From Allolucifera butyrica (lineage in GTDB: Bacteria; Bacillota; Negativicutes; Sporomusales; UPPP01): 64,000 bases of DNA. The translations under genes were made by a program, and so were the position numbers. The notes beneath the pieces are model-generated. The model did no database searches and was not told where the DNA came from. It saw only the letters and a list, made by a program, of their open reading frames with translations. This document shows, one piece after another, positions 44,642 through 53,235 of the stretch; the stretch's first letter is position 1; every line of letters begins with the position of its first letter. The stretch lies in the NCBI RefSeq assembly GCF_900476375.1, contig NZ_UPPP01000065.1, forward strand, positions 28,634 to 92,633, read 5' to 3'.

Positions 44642-45296
44642 TTACGCCACGCCCTCCTTCTGCCTTGTTGCGGGATGCATACCATTTTAAATACAAGCGT
44701 GCCAAATTAGCGCCCATGACCTTAACAATAAAAATCAACCCGATAATAACGCCCACCGGCAAAACGCTGATAGGCAGCAGGGCGGCTCCGGTGCCGAAGG
44801 TATTGGTAACCGGCGCAGACCCCGCATACTGGTAGGCGACAAATACGGCCCGCTCCTCTTCCGTCATCATTTTGTCTTCTACTAATCCCTTCGTCATTAC
44901 CGCCGCCACATCAGAACTGGTAAAACTGCTGACGAAGGCTAATCCGCTGGCGCCTGGAATTCCCATTAAAGGCTGTAAAACAGGGCGGAATAATACTTCA
45001 GCCGCCCGCAAAGCACCAAGCGACTCGGCAACTTGAATGCATCCCAGTGCAAACATCAGCGTTGGAAAAAGCGTTAATGCAAACATGAAACCATCCCGCG
45101 CCCCGTTGCCTCCTTTACCAGTAAAGATAACCCCATTGGCTACTTTCCCAAAGCTCCCCGTAAGTACCTGAAAATCCAACGCTCTCAAAGGTCCGTCCGC
45201 TTTTGCAAATACACCGGAAAAGGCAATAATCAATATGATTAATGATAACCAGCCTTTCCAAGTAACTTTGTATTGTTCTTGCTTTTGTTCCGCCAT
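44634..45296 (-). CDS. yjiH: YjiH-like membrane protein (nucleoside-recognition/Gate domain)
   Basis: 220 residues. Membrane helices at about 14-32, 68-85 and near the C-terminus; Gate-domain pattern MGIPGASGLAFVSSFTSSDVAAVMTKGLVEDKMM and NTFGTGAALLPISVLPVGVIIGLIF. Ribosome site GGGGAGGAGCACC. Overlaps yjiG. Sits between two M20 hydrolase genes in one operon. Confidence 0.85.
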   Translation of the reverse strand: MAEQKQEQYKVTWKGWLSLIILIIAFSGVFAKADGPLRALDFQVLTGSFGKVANGVIFTGKGGNGARDGFMFALTLFPTLMFALGCIQVAESLGALRAAEVLFRPVLQPLMGIPGASGLAFVSSFTSSDVAAVMTKGLVEDKMMTEEERAVFVAYQYAGSAPVTNTFGTGAALLPISVLPVGVIIGLIFIVKVMGANLARLYLKWYASRNKAEGGRGVNG

Positions 45297-45358
45297 AGGT
45301 GCTCCTCCCCATTAATTTAAATATTTAATATGTTAAAGCCATTTTTATATTCGACTTA

Positions 45359-46525
45359 CTAAATGTTGTCTAACTTGAGCACGCAGGCAACCAACAGTTT
45401 AGCTCTTTCAAACAGGCTTTCGACAATTGCATATTCCTCCGGACTATGATTCCGTCCGCCTTTCACTCCCATAGCGCATACCGTTGGCACTCCTGCCAAA
45501 ACCGTATAGGCCGAATCAGAGCCACCGCCTACCGTCTTTGCATAGGGCGTTCCAAAACCATTTTCTTCATAGGCCTTTTTCACTACTTCAAATAACTCCT
45601 TTACCCCTTCCGTTGTTTTCATCGGCTTTATGCCATCCATAAAAGTAACCGTAGTGGCCGTACCTTCAATATAAATTTTATTGCCAACATCTTCGATCCG
45701 TTTCATAATTTCCGGTAAATCATCCGGTTCTTTATAGCGCACATCAATAAAGATTTTTGCATAATCGGGAACAGCCGTTGATGTCGTCCCGCCTTGCATT
45801 ACCCCTACATTAAAGCGGATGCCTTTCTTACAATCCGTTAGATTTTGTACGTCAATAATCTTATGCGCCATTTCTAAGATCGCACTCCGGCCGTTTTCCG
45901 GATCATTTCCTGCATGTGCGGCAATCCCCTTTATTTCCATCCTAATCCGGGCGACACCCTTACGTCCGACAACAATTCCATCATCCACAAACCCTGTCTC
46001 CATATTAAATGCCGCTCCGTAGCCCTTTGCTTCTTCCATAAATATTTCCGGCGCATTCGAATTGGCATGTAAAACCTCTTCATCGCCCGCCAAAAGGACT
46101 TTAATCGAACGCGAATCATAGCCAATCGATTTCAAAGCTTTTATTGCATAAAGAGCAGCCACAATACCGCCTTTCATGTCAAGAACACCCGGTCCATAGG
46201 CTTTGCCATTTTCTATGGTAAAAGGACGCTCTGCGATTGCGCCTGCCGGAATCGCCGTATCCATATGTCCCATAAAAATTACACCTGGCTTGGAATGATT
46301 TTTGCCAATCTCTCCGATCAGCATACTGCCGGCTGTTTCAAACTCAATCGTACGAAAAGTTGCTCCTTCGCCATCCAAAATCTTTTTAAAGCGAGCGGCA
46401 ACTTGGTTGATCCCTTCTTTTTCATGGGGACCGCCTTCCATCGTTACGACTTCCTTCCACAGTGATACCATTTCCGCACAGTGATCATCTACATACTGAA
46501 ATGCTTTCTGTTTTTGGTTAGTCAT
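45359..46525 (-). CDS. M20 family metallopeptidase (CPG2-like), copy 2
   Basis: 388 residues, closely similar to copy 1 throughout (for example AYGPGVLDMKGGIVAALYAI and CAMGVKGGRNHSPEEYAIVE). All zinc ligands are present: GHMDTAIPAG, DMKGG, GDEEVLHA, NMETGFVDD, GRNHS. First gene of the operon copy 2, yjiH, yjiG, copy 1. Ribosome site TAGGAGGAATAAG. The two copies differ mainly in the N-terminal and lid regions and may act on different conjugates. Confidence 0.9.
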   Translation of the reverse strand: MTNQKQKAFQYVDDHCAEMVSLWKEVVTMEGGPHEKEGINQVAARFKKILDGEGATFRTIEFETAGSMLIGEIGKNHSKPGVIFMGHMDTAIPAGAIAERPFTIENGKAYGPGVLDMKGGIVAALYAIKALKSIGYDSRSIKVLLAGDEEVLHANSNAPEIFMEEAKGYGAAFNMETGFVDDGIVVGRKGVARIRMEIKGIAAHAGNDPENGRSAILEMAHKIIDVQNLTDCKKGIRFNVGVMQGGTTSTAVPDYAKIFIDVRYKEPDDLPEIMKRIEDVGNKIYIEGTATTVTFMDGIKPMKTTEGVKELFEVVKKAYEENGFGTPYAKTVGGGSDSAYTVLAGVPTVCAMGVKGGRNHSPEEYAIVESLFERAKLLVACVLKLDNI

Positions 46526-46551
46526 CTTATTCCTCCTATTATTTATTTATA

Positions 46552-46620
46552 TTAAGAAATCAAGTAGATTTCTTAATGCTAAATATAGATAGCAAGAGAC
46601 TATTATAAAAACCAATTTTC
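46552..46620 (-). promoter_or_regulatory. promoter region of the M20-yjiHG operon
   Basis: On the minus strand GAAAATTGGTTTT (46608-46620) lies directly before a TATAAT (46602-46607). The same 13-mer forms part of the long palindrome upstream of the GntR gene. Further down, TTAAGAAATC AAGTA GATTTCTTAA (46552-46576) is a perfect 10-bp inverted repeat in the leader. Confidence 0.55.
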
Positions 46621-46644
46621 CGTTTATTCCGTCTATTGTGAATT

Positions 46645-46702
46645 AATAAAAAAGTGCTTTAAATGAAGATTTCCCTTACTAGCCTTCATATAAAGCACCT
46701 TT
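46645..46702 (-). terminator. terminator of the glycyl radical enzyme operon
   Basis: AAAGGTGCTTTATATGAAG / CTTCATTTAAAGCACTTT stem on the minus strand, followed by TTTTTTATT, 45 bases after the activase stop. Confidence 0.75.
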
Positions 46703-46747
46703 GCTTACTAAATTCACCTTTGGGAATCCGTTTATAGATATCACAAA

Positions 46748-47653
46748 TTACTTAAAGTCTAAAATACGTATCCCATAGGTCGATATAATTTTCTTTATGT
46801 CGCCAATTTTTGCATCACTTGGTGTTGTGAACGTCTCGTTATGGGCCCCAACGGCACGATACTTCGACTCACCCAAATTATGATAAGGAAGAAGTTCAAC
46901 TCCTTTTACCCACGTATTTTTCTTAAGAAATTCACACATTCTTTTGATATTTTGCTCATTGGCATTCACTTCTTCTATAAGCGGAACACGAACAATTGTA
47001 TTCGGATGCATCTGTGATATCTGCGTAATATTTTTTAAAATTGCCTGGTTACTGACCCCGGTCATTCTCTTATGAGTTGCTTCGTCCATGTGCTTGATAT
47101 CCACAAAAACGCAATCTAAATATTCAATGATGTCTTTTACCTGTTCAAAATCAAAGTAACCGCTTGTTTCGACAGCAGTATCGAATCCGTGCTGGCTGCA
47201 AGCTATAACAAGCTGCCGTAAAAATTCAGCCTGAGCAAATGGTTCCCCACCGGAAAATGTAACCCCGCCTCCGGATTCCCGGTAAAAGACAGCATCCCGT
47301 TTGATTACTTTCAGAACGTCTTCAACAGTAACTGTATACCCTATCATCTCACGGGCACCTGTTGGGCATACTTCACAACACTTAGCGCAACCACAACATT
47401 TTCCACGGTCAAAACGATTTATCGTATTATCCGTGACAATTGCGCTGTTACTGCAAACGAAGACGCAGCGATTACAACCAGTACACTTTTTATGAAAAAA
47501 TAATACTTCCGGCTTTTGATTCCAAGACTCCGGATTGGCACACCATTGGCAACGTAATGGACAGCCTTTTAAAAAAACAGTACTTCTAACTCCTTCCCCG
47601 TCATGGATCGACCAGCGCTGTATTTGAAATATAATCCCTTTACATTGTTTCAT
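46748..47653 (-). CDS. glycyl-radical enzyme activating protein (radical SAM)
   Basis: 301 residues. Generates the glycyl radical on its partner enzyme using S-adenosylmethionine. The radical-SAM cluster motif CPLRCQWC is at residues 31-38. Two extra ferredoxin-like Cys clusters (CTGCNRCVFVC and CGCAKCCEVCP, about 56-95) mark the non-PFL type activases. SGGEPFAQAEFL and VETSGYFDF are the usual GGE and SAM-contact motifs. The ATG at 47653 overlaps the last codons of the enzyme gene, giving tight coupling; longer starts at 47680 and 47704 exist. No strong ribosome site. Confidence 0.92.
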   Translation of the reverse strand: MKQCKGIIFQIQRWSIHDGEGVRSTVFLKGCPLRCQWCANPESWNQKPEVLFFHKKCTGCNRCVFVCSNSAIVTDNTINRFDRGKCCGCAKCCEVCPTGAREMIGYTVTVEDVLKVIKRDAVFYRESGGGVTFSGGEPFAQAEFLRQLVIACSQHGFDTAVETSGYFDFEQVKDIIEYLDCVFVDIKHMDEATHKRMTGVSNQAILKNITQISQMHPNTIVRVPLIEEVNANEQNIKRMCEFLKKNTWVKGVELLPYHNLGESKYRAVGAHNETFTTPSDAKIGDIKKIISTYGIRILDFK

Positions 47654-50009
47654 AGGTGGTTCTTTCAATAATCGCATTCTGAGCTTCCCGGGAAAGGTTG
47701 ACAAATTGCGTACTGTAACCTGCTACTCTGACAAGCAAATCTCTGTAATCCTCCGGATGTTCCTGGGCTTTTCTCAATACTTCCGTAGAAATCACATTAA
47801 ATTGAACATGAAAAGCGCCCAGGGCAAAATAAGCTCTAATAAGAGATGCTAAATTTTTCAGGTTTCTCTCCGATTTCAACAGTTCAGGAGCAAATTTCAT
47901 ATTCATCAAGGTCCCGCCGGAATGTACGTCATGATTGATTTTAGTAACAGAACGCATCGCGGCGGTTGGACTTGTTAAATCAGTACCTGCGTGGGGTGAA
48001 ACTCCTTCCGTTAATGGAGTCTTTGCTTTTCTGCCGTCCGGAGTTGCCCCAATCACACTCCCTGCCGGAATATAATTAGAAATTCCCATGAATGCCGAAG
48101 TAAAAGGGGTTCCGAAATAATCTTTATAGGACCGTACTTCTTTATAATAAAAATCAGTTATTTCTACAGCAATTGCGTCAACGTAGTCATCATCATTGCC
48201 ATATTTCGGACAGGCAAGCACCGCTTGTCTCATTTCCTCGTAGCCTTCCCAGTCAGCCTCTAACGCTTGGTTAATCTCTGCTAATGTGTACTTTTTATCC
48301 TCAAACACCAGTTTTTTAATTGCCGCCAAGGAGTTGGCCGAGTCAGCCACCCCAATTCCGGTAAAGACAGGGGAAAGATTGTATTTAGCACCGCCTTTAC
48401 TAAGGTCTTTCCCCTTTTCCATACATCCATCTACAAGCAGGGAAATATATGGTCTGGGCACCATTTCGGCATGAATCTGCTGTAGAGTAACCGAGCCGAT
48501 CGCAGAATGTTTTATCAGATAAGCAAGTTGTTTATAAAAAGCTGCTTTTACTTCTTCATAGCTCTTGAACACAGAAGCAGAAACTTCCGAAAGTCCCATA
48601 TCTTCTCCGGTAATGCGGCTTTTGCCGCCATTCAGCGCATATTCCAGCGCAGCGGCCAAATTAATATTTACGGCTGACGTCCACCGGCCTATTTTTCTAA
48701 AGTGCGGCACTACGCAGCCGCAATTGTTCCAATCGCGTGCGTCTTCCGGCGACAATCCTTCCGCCAATAACATTTCCGAACCGATCTTGTCGTTATGTAC
48801 CGCCGGAAACCCTGTCCCAACCCGAATCAGTTTACATACGGCCAATAGAAATTCATCCGGACTATCAGGATGAATCCGCACACTCAAACCTGGCTGATGT
48901 GTTTTTACATTTTCAGTTGCATTCAGACACATATAAGAAAGGTCATTCGTTGCATCCCGGCCATCTCTTGTCCTGCCGCCTACGGTCAAATTCTGGAATG
49001 CATTATAACCGGCAAAAAATTTAGCCGTATTACCGGAAATAGCCCATACCCACTCAGAAAGCTTAATCCAAAGCGCCTCAATCAACTCCTGCGCTTCCTC
49101 TTTAGTGATAGTGCCTGCTTTTATATCCTTAGAATAATATGGATACATATATTGGTCGAACCTGCCCAGATTTAATGCCAGGGAATTCTCAGACAAGATT
49201 GAACCAAGTTGAGTAAACCATATGGTCTGTATCGCTTCATAAAAAGTTTCCGGAGGATGTTCCGGCACGTTCCGGCAACTTCTTGCAATTTCAAGAAGTT
49301 CTTTTTTCCGCAGAGTGTCCGTTTCCCGCTGTGCCATGGCTACCGCTTCATCCGAATAGCGGCGGGCCAGGGCGATAATTCCATCACAAACCAAAATGGC
49401 AGCATTATAAAAATCAATTTTTTCTAACGCTTCGGCAGTAATCGGTTCTAAACTCTGCAAATGTTCGAGCGCCTCTTCTTTTAGCCTCCCAAATCCTTTT
49501 TTGAAAATAATATCTTGATAATCGGCCGTAATTTCGCCAACCGCATTTCTCCACTTGGAATCATTGTCGATAATGCCGGTATCAACCAAAATTTTTGCCG
49601 TTTCCGGATTTAGACGGGATAAAAAAGTCTCTTCCAGCGACTTGCCTTTCCAGTAAGGGAAAATCTCTTTACGCAATGTGTCTTTTGCCGCTGCATCAAT
49701 GTGATAAGAGTCCTGGTCCCGGCTTGCAAACGAGTCCATTTCCTCGTCAACCCACTTCCAGGAATATTCAGGACAAATAACCCCCGACTTCAGAAATTCG
49801 CCAACGGCTCCAACAATAAGTTCCTTATCAAAAATAGTTACCGGAATACTCTTACATACAGCTTGAAATGCTTTGGCCCGCCGTATAATAACGGATTCGC
49901 CTTCCGTATTTTTATAGGATGCCGTAAAAGCTACTGCCCGGTGAACACTGATAGACGGCTTAGCATCTATATACGATGTTTTAAAATCTTCTATCCGTTT
50001 ATTAGACAT
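47640..50009 (-). CDS. glycyl radical enzyme of the PFL/dehydratase family, substrate unknown
   Basis: 789 residues. The ten-stranded barrel enzyme uses a glycyl radical (RVAGYST, Gly764) to form a thiyl radical on a loop Cys. That loop reads NNCGCVVPHFRK with the likely radical Cys at 432. Characterised dehydratases, choline lyase and hydroxyphenylacetate decarboxylase have Cys-x-Glu here; this protein has Cys-Val-Val-Pro-His, so an eliminase of the Cys-x-Glu type is not expected. Pyruvate formate-lyase (two adjacent Cys) also does not match. AAAAGGGGGCATAAGT precedes the ATG. The activase overlaps its 3' end. A GntR/FCD regulator is upstream. The reaction is unknown. Confidence 0.9.
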   Translation of the reverse strand: MSNKRIEDFKTSYIDAKPSISVHRAVAFTASYKNTEGESVIIRRAKAFQAVCKSIPVTIFDKELIVGAVGEFLKSGVICPEYSWKWVDEEMDSFASRDQDSYHIDAAAKDTLRKEIFPYWKGKSLEETFLSRLNPETAKILVDTGIIDNDSKWRNAVGEITADYQDIIFKKGFGRLKEEALEHLQSLEPITAEALEKIDFYNAAILVCDGIIALARRYSDEAVAMAQRETDTLRKKELLEIARSCRNVPEHPPETFYEAIQTIWFTQLGSILSENSLALNLGRFDQYMYPYYSKDIKAGTITKEEAQELIEALWIKLSEWVWAISGNTAKFFAGYNAFQNLTVGGRTRDGRDATNDLSYMCLNATENVKTHQPGLSVRIHPDSPDEFLLAVCKLIRVGTGFPAVHNDKIGSEMLLAEGLSPEDARDWNNCGCVVPHFRKIGRWTSAVNINLAAALEYALNGGKSRITGEDMGLSEVSASVFKSYEEVKAAFYKQLAYLIKHSAIGSVTLQQIHAEMVPRPYISLLVDGCMEKGKDLSKGGAKYNLSPVFTGIGVADSANSLAAIKKLVFEDKKYTLAEINQALEADWEGYEEMRQAVLACPKYGNDDDYVDAIAVEITDFYYKEVRSYKDYFGTPFTSAFMGISNYIPAGSVIGATPDGRKAKTPLTEGVSPHAGTDLTSPTAAMRSVTKINHDVHSGGTLMNMKFAPELLKSERNLKNLASLIRAYFALGAFHVQFNVISTEVLRKAQEHPEDYRDLLVRVAGYSTQFVNLSREAQNAIIERTTYETM

Positions 50010-50043
50010 ACTTATGCCCCCTTTTATATAAGCATTATTATCG

Positions 50044-50069
50044 ATTATCGATTTTCGAAAATCGATAAT
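50044..50069. promoter_or_regulatory. perfect 26-bp palindrome upstream of the glycyl radical enzyme gene
   Basis: ATTATCGATTTTC / GAAAATCGATAAT without a loop, between the GntR stop and the enzyme start. Candidate operator for the GntR protein. The TTTTCGAA core also occurs in the larger inverted repeat upstream of gntR. Confidence 0.6.
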
Positions 50070-50082
50070 AAAAAAAAGAATT

Positions 50083-50742
50083 TCAACTTAAGTATTCGAT
50101 TAAATTAGCACTGGCATCGGCCATATGTTTACGCAGTATTTGTTTAGCACCCATGATATCTTTTTGGGAACAGGCATCTAGTAACGCATGATGTTCTTCC
50201 TGCGATTTCATCTGATAATTCATCGTTGACAAATACAGGCGCATATAGCGCTCCACATTATTATTCATATTATGAATTAATGTAAGCAGCTTAGGCCTAT
50301 TTGCAGGCTGGTATAACGTTTCGTGAAACTGCCAATTCAGTTCACCCCAGCGCCCGCTATGGCCTTCTTCATCCGCCTGTTTCAATATTTTGCCCGCAGC
50401 CGCTAAATCCGCCTCTGCCAAATTGGGAACAGCCAGTTCAAGGGCCCCTAATTCTAAAAATAACCGTATATCAAATATCTCCTGCGCTTCCTTCGCGGAT
50501 AATTGACTAACTACGGCCCCACGGTTAGGATAAAAACTCACTAATCCTTCCGCTTCCAAACTTTTTAACGCTTCCCGCAGGACACTCATGCTTACGCTAA
50601 ACTTTGTAGCTAACTCCTCCTGCTTGAGCTGAACTCCCCCGCCAAGTTCCCCCGACAGAATGGCTTCGCGAAGAATATTGGTAATCATGCCCGGTAACGT
50701 ACGGTATGAAGTTTTTATATGATTATTTAAACTATTTTTCAT
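50083..50742 (-). CDS. GntR family regulator, FCD subfamily
   Basis: 219 residues. Winged HTH at about 15-75 (ITNILREAILSGELGGGVQL; LATKFSVSMSVLREALKSLE) and helical FCD ligand domain (ELNWQFHETLYQPANRPKLL, then EEHHALLDACSQKDIMGA with His/Glu metal-type positions). FCD members usually sense carboxylates or amino acids. The ATG at 50742 fits the family start; a longer frame to 50955 runs through palindromic DNA and into the adjacent tad gene. No strong ribosome site. It directly precedes the glycyl radical enzyme and probably controls it. Confidence 0.88.
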   Translation of the reverse strand: MKNSLNNHIKTSYRTLPGMITNILREAILSGELGGGVQLKQEELATKFSVSMSVLREALKSLEAEGLVSFYPNRGAVVSQLSAKEAQEIFDIRLFLELGALELAVPNLAEADLAAAGKILKQADEEGHSGRWGELNWQFHETLYQPANRPKLLTLIHNMNNNVERYMRLYLSTMNYQMKSQEEHHALLDACSQKDIMGAKQILRKHMADASANLIEYLS

Positions 50743-50774
50743 GTTTTTACTATATAACTTTTCCTCGCTCTTGT

Positions 50775-50821
50775 AAAACCAATTTTCGAATGTATACATG
50801 ATACATTCGAAAATTGGTTTT
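50775..50821. promoter_or_regulatory. perfect 21-bp inverted repeat upstream of gntR
   Basis: Arms 50775-50795 and 50801-50821 match at all 21 positions around the loop ACATG. It contains ATGTATACAT (50790-50799). It may be an operator, or a terminator for the tad genes ending at 50897, since AAAA and TTTT flank it. Confidence 0.6.
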
Positions 50822-50896
50822 ATACGGTAACTGGTTCCTCTTTTCGCCGGCACTTTGCAATCGTTTTTCTTTGAAGTTTCGACTTCATCTCTTTTT

Positions 50897-51823
50897 TTAA
50901 CGTTTAGTAAACATCGTAAAGATTTGAATAAACGCCGGGCCCAGAAGTACCACAAAAATAGTAGGGAAAATAAACATGACCAAAGGGAAAAGCATTTTTA
51001 CGGGCGCCTTCATCGCTTTTTCCTCCGCCCGCTGGCGCCGTTTTTCCCGCATGCCGGCGGACTGGACCCGCAGCACATTGCCGATACTAACGCCCAGCTG
51101 GTCGGCCTGTACCAGAGCGGTGACAAATAAAGACAAGTCCGGCACGTCACAGCGCTGGCCCATGGCGTGCAATGCATCCCGCCGGGAAACGCCAATACGG
51201 ATTTCCTGCAGCAGCCGGCTGAACTCCTCCACCAAGGCGCCTTTCATTTTCTCCGTTAGTTTGACCAGGGCACCGTCAAAACCCAGACCGGCTTCCACAC
51301 TAACCGTCAATAAATCCAGCACGTCGGGCAGGTCTTTCTGAATATTGGCCCGGCGGCCGGCAATTTTCTGATTGACCAGCAGCAAAGGCAGCGACAGGCC
51401 CACGGCAAGGCAAATCATCGTAATGCCAATGATTTTGTGTACCGGAACCGCCGCCATAACTAAACCCAAAACAACTACCCCAGGCAATAACAACGCCAAA
51501 AAAACAGTCAGCAACAAAAACTGGTCCGCATTTAATCCGCCAAAACCGCCGGCCATCAACAATTTTTGTTCCGCCAGCCGGCGAATCGCCTGCGGCGCCA
51601 GACGGGCCAGCACCGCCGCCAAACTGCCGCTCACGGGGGTAAAGAACCTTTGCAGAAAGGGTTTGCTCAATTCCTCCTCAATATCGGTCCGCTCCCGCGT
51701 AATTTCCTCTAAAGCCCTCAGGCGCAGGGAAACCGGCCCTGCCGCCGGAACAAAAGTATTCAATGCAAGGTAAGCCAGGATAAAAATAATCAAGAACGTC
51801 ATGCCGGCAATCAGGATTATCAC
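50897..51823 (-). CDS. tadC: Tad pilus assembly membrane protein (TadC-type, T2SF domain)
   Basis: 308 residues. N-terminal membrane helix, a T2SF domain (LTVSVEAGLGFDGALVKLTE and RDALHAMGQRCDVPDLSLFV) and a pair of C-terminal helices (MLFPLVMFIFPTIFVVLLGP). Inner-membrane platform protein for Flp pilus assembly. The GTG at 51823 (AGG eight bases upstream) is preferred to the GTG at 51832 that overlaps the tadA stop. Last gene of the tad cluster. Confidence 0.88.
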   Translation of the reverse strand: MIILIAGMTFLIIFILAYLALNTFVPAAGPVSLRLRALEEITRERTDIEEELSKPFLQRFFTPVSGSLAAVLARLAPQAIRRLAEQKLLMAGGFGGLNADQFLLLTVFLALLLPGVVVLGLVMAAVPVHKIIGITMICLAVGLSLPLLLVNQKIAGRRANIQKDLPDVLDLLTVSVEAGLGFDGALVKLTEKMKGALVEEFSRLLQEIRIGVSRRDALHAMGQRCDVPDLSLFVTALVQADQLGVSIGNVLRVQSAGMREKRRQRAEEKAMKAPVKMLFPLVMFIFPTIFVVLLGPAFIQIFTMFTKR

Positions 51824-51828
51824 GTATA

Positions 51829-53220
51829 TCACCTGCCTAAAATGGTTTGCTCACTGGGCCAGAACACTTCATTGGGCAGCATAATTCCGTTGGCCGCCAG
51901 TTTATCCAGAAATTTGGGACGGATTCCCGTGGGACGGAACCGGCCGATAATATGATTCTGTTCATCTTTGCCGGTTTGTTCAAAGACAAAAATATCCTGT
52001 AAGACGATCACATCGCCTTCCATCCCCTGCACTTCGGTCAAATGGGTAATCCGCCGGCTGCCGTCCTGCAGGCGGGATTGCTGCAGAATCAAATCCACCG
52101 CCGATGCAATTTGCTCCCGGATCGCCCGGACGGGCAGTTCCATCCCGGCCATGAGCACCATCGTTTCCAGACGGCTCAGCATATCCCTTGGGGAATTGGC
52201 ATGACCGGTGGTTAAGGAACCGTCATGACCGGTATTCATCGCCTGCAGCATGTCCAGCGCTTCACCGCTTCTCACTTCGCCCACCACAATACGGTCGGGC
52301 CGCATCCTGAGGCTGTTGCGGACCAAATCCCGCATGGTAATGGCCCCTTTTCCCTCGATATTCGGCGGCCGCGTCTCCAGCGTCACCACGTGATCCTGCC
52401 GCAATTGCAGTTCCGCCGCGTCTTCAATGGTTACAATCCGTTCGTCGTCGGGAATAAAGGAAGAAAGAATGTTGAGGGTTGTGGTTTTCCCCGAACCGGT
52501 ACCGCCGGATACAACAATATTCAGTTTCCCTTCCACACAGGCTTTTAAGAAATCAGCCATTTCCCGGGTCAGGGTGCCAAAAGCGATTAAGTTTTCCACC
52601 GTCAGAGGATTTTTGGCAAACTTACGGATGGTAACGGACGGCCCCTTTAAAGCCAGCGGGGGAATAATCGCATTGACCCGGGAGCCGTCGGGCAGACGGG
52701 CGTCTACCATGGGGGAACTTTCGTCAATCCGCCGTCCCAGCGGCGCCACAATTTTCTCGATCACATGCATAACGTGCGCGTCGTTACGAAACCGCACGTC
52801 GGTCAGCACTAATTTGCCCTTCCGTTCTACATACACCTGACTGGGGCTGTTAACCATGACCTCGGACACGGAATCATCCTGCAGCAGCGGTTCAATCGGG
52901 CCATAGCCCAGCACCTCATCCACCACTTCCCCGATAATCCGGCTGCGTTCGGTGCGCGGCACGGGAACCGGTTCTTCATCCATTACCGTATTGGCCATAC
53001 GGGATACCAGGTCTTCCAGCTTTTTTCTGTCCGCGTCTTTGTCAAACAAAATCTGGCTGTCTTCCGAACTGATCTCATCCACAATTTGTTTATGAATGCG
53101 CGATTTTAAATTCTGATACGGGTCCCCCTTGAACGAAATAACAGGCTTGTTTTTATCTTTGTTGGTCAGGGCCGGCAGCTCGGTTTGTTTTTGTTTCTCC
53201 AGCCGTTGCAGCAACGACAT
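51829..53220 (-). CDS. tadA: Tad/Flp pilus assembly ATPase (CpaF/TadA family)
   Basis: 463 residues. Hexameric secretion ATPase powering pilus assembly. N-terminal CpaF-type domain, [20 protein letters not shown], Walker [20 protein letters not shown] (about 237), Asp box [32 protein letters not shown] and the His box [19 protein letters not shown]. Ribosome site GGGGAGGGGAATGGC region precedes the ATG. It is followed directly by tadC. Confidence 0.95.
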   Translation of the reverse strand: MSLLQRLEKQKQTELPALTNKDKNKPVISFKGDPYQNLKSRIHKQIVDEISSEDSQILFDKDADRKKLEDLVSRMANTVMDEEPVPVPRTERSRIIGEVVDEVLGYGPIEPLLQDDSVSEVMVNSPSQVYVERKGKLVLTDVRFRNDAHVMHVIEKIVAPLGRRIDESSPMVDARLPDGSRVNAIIPPLALKGPSVTIRKFAKNPLTVENLIAFGTLTREMADFLKACVEGKLNIVVSGGTGSGKTTTLNILSSFIPDDERIVTIEDAAELQLRQDHVVTLETRPPNIEGKGAITMRDLVRNSLRMRPDRIVVGEVRSGEALDMLQAMNTGHDGSLTTGHANSPRDMLSRLETMVLMAGMELPVRAIREQIASAVDLILQQSRLQDGSRRITHLTEVQGMEGDVIVLQDIFVFEQTGKDEQNHIIGRFRPTGIRPKFLDKLAANGIMLPNEVFWPSEQTILGR

Positions 53221-53235
53221 GCCATTCCCCTCCCC

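Noticed and set aside
47640..50009. Glycyl radical enzyme as B12-independent propanediol dehydratase for rhamnose breakdown
   Set aside because: Rhamnose yields propanediol, but this enzyme lacks the Cys-x-Glu dehydratase loop, has its own GntR regulator and no LacI-type site, and no microcompartment genes are present.
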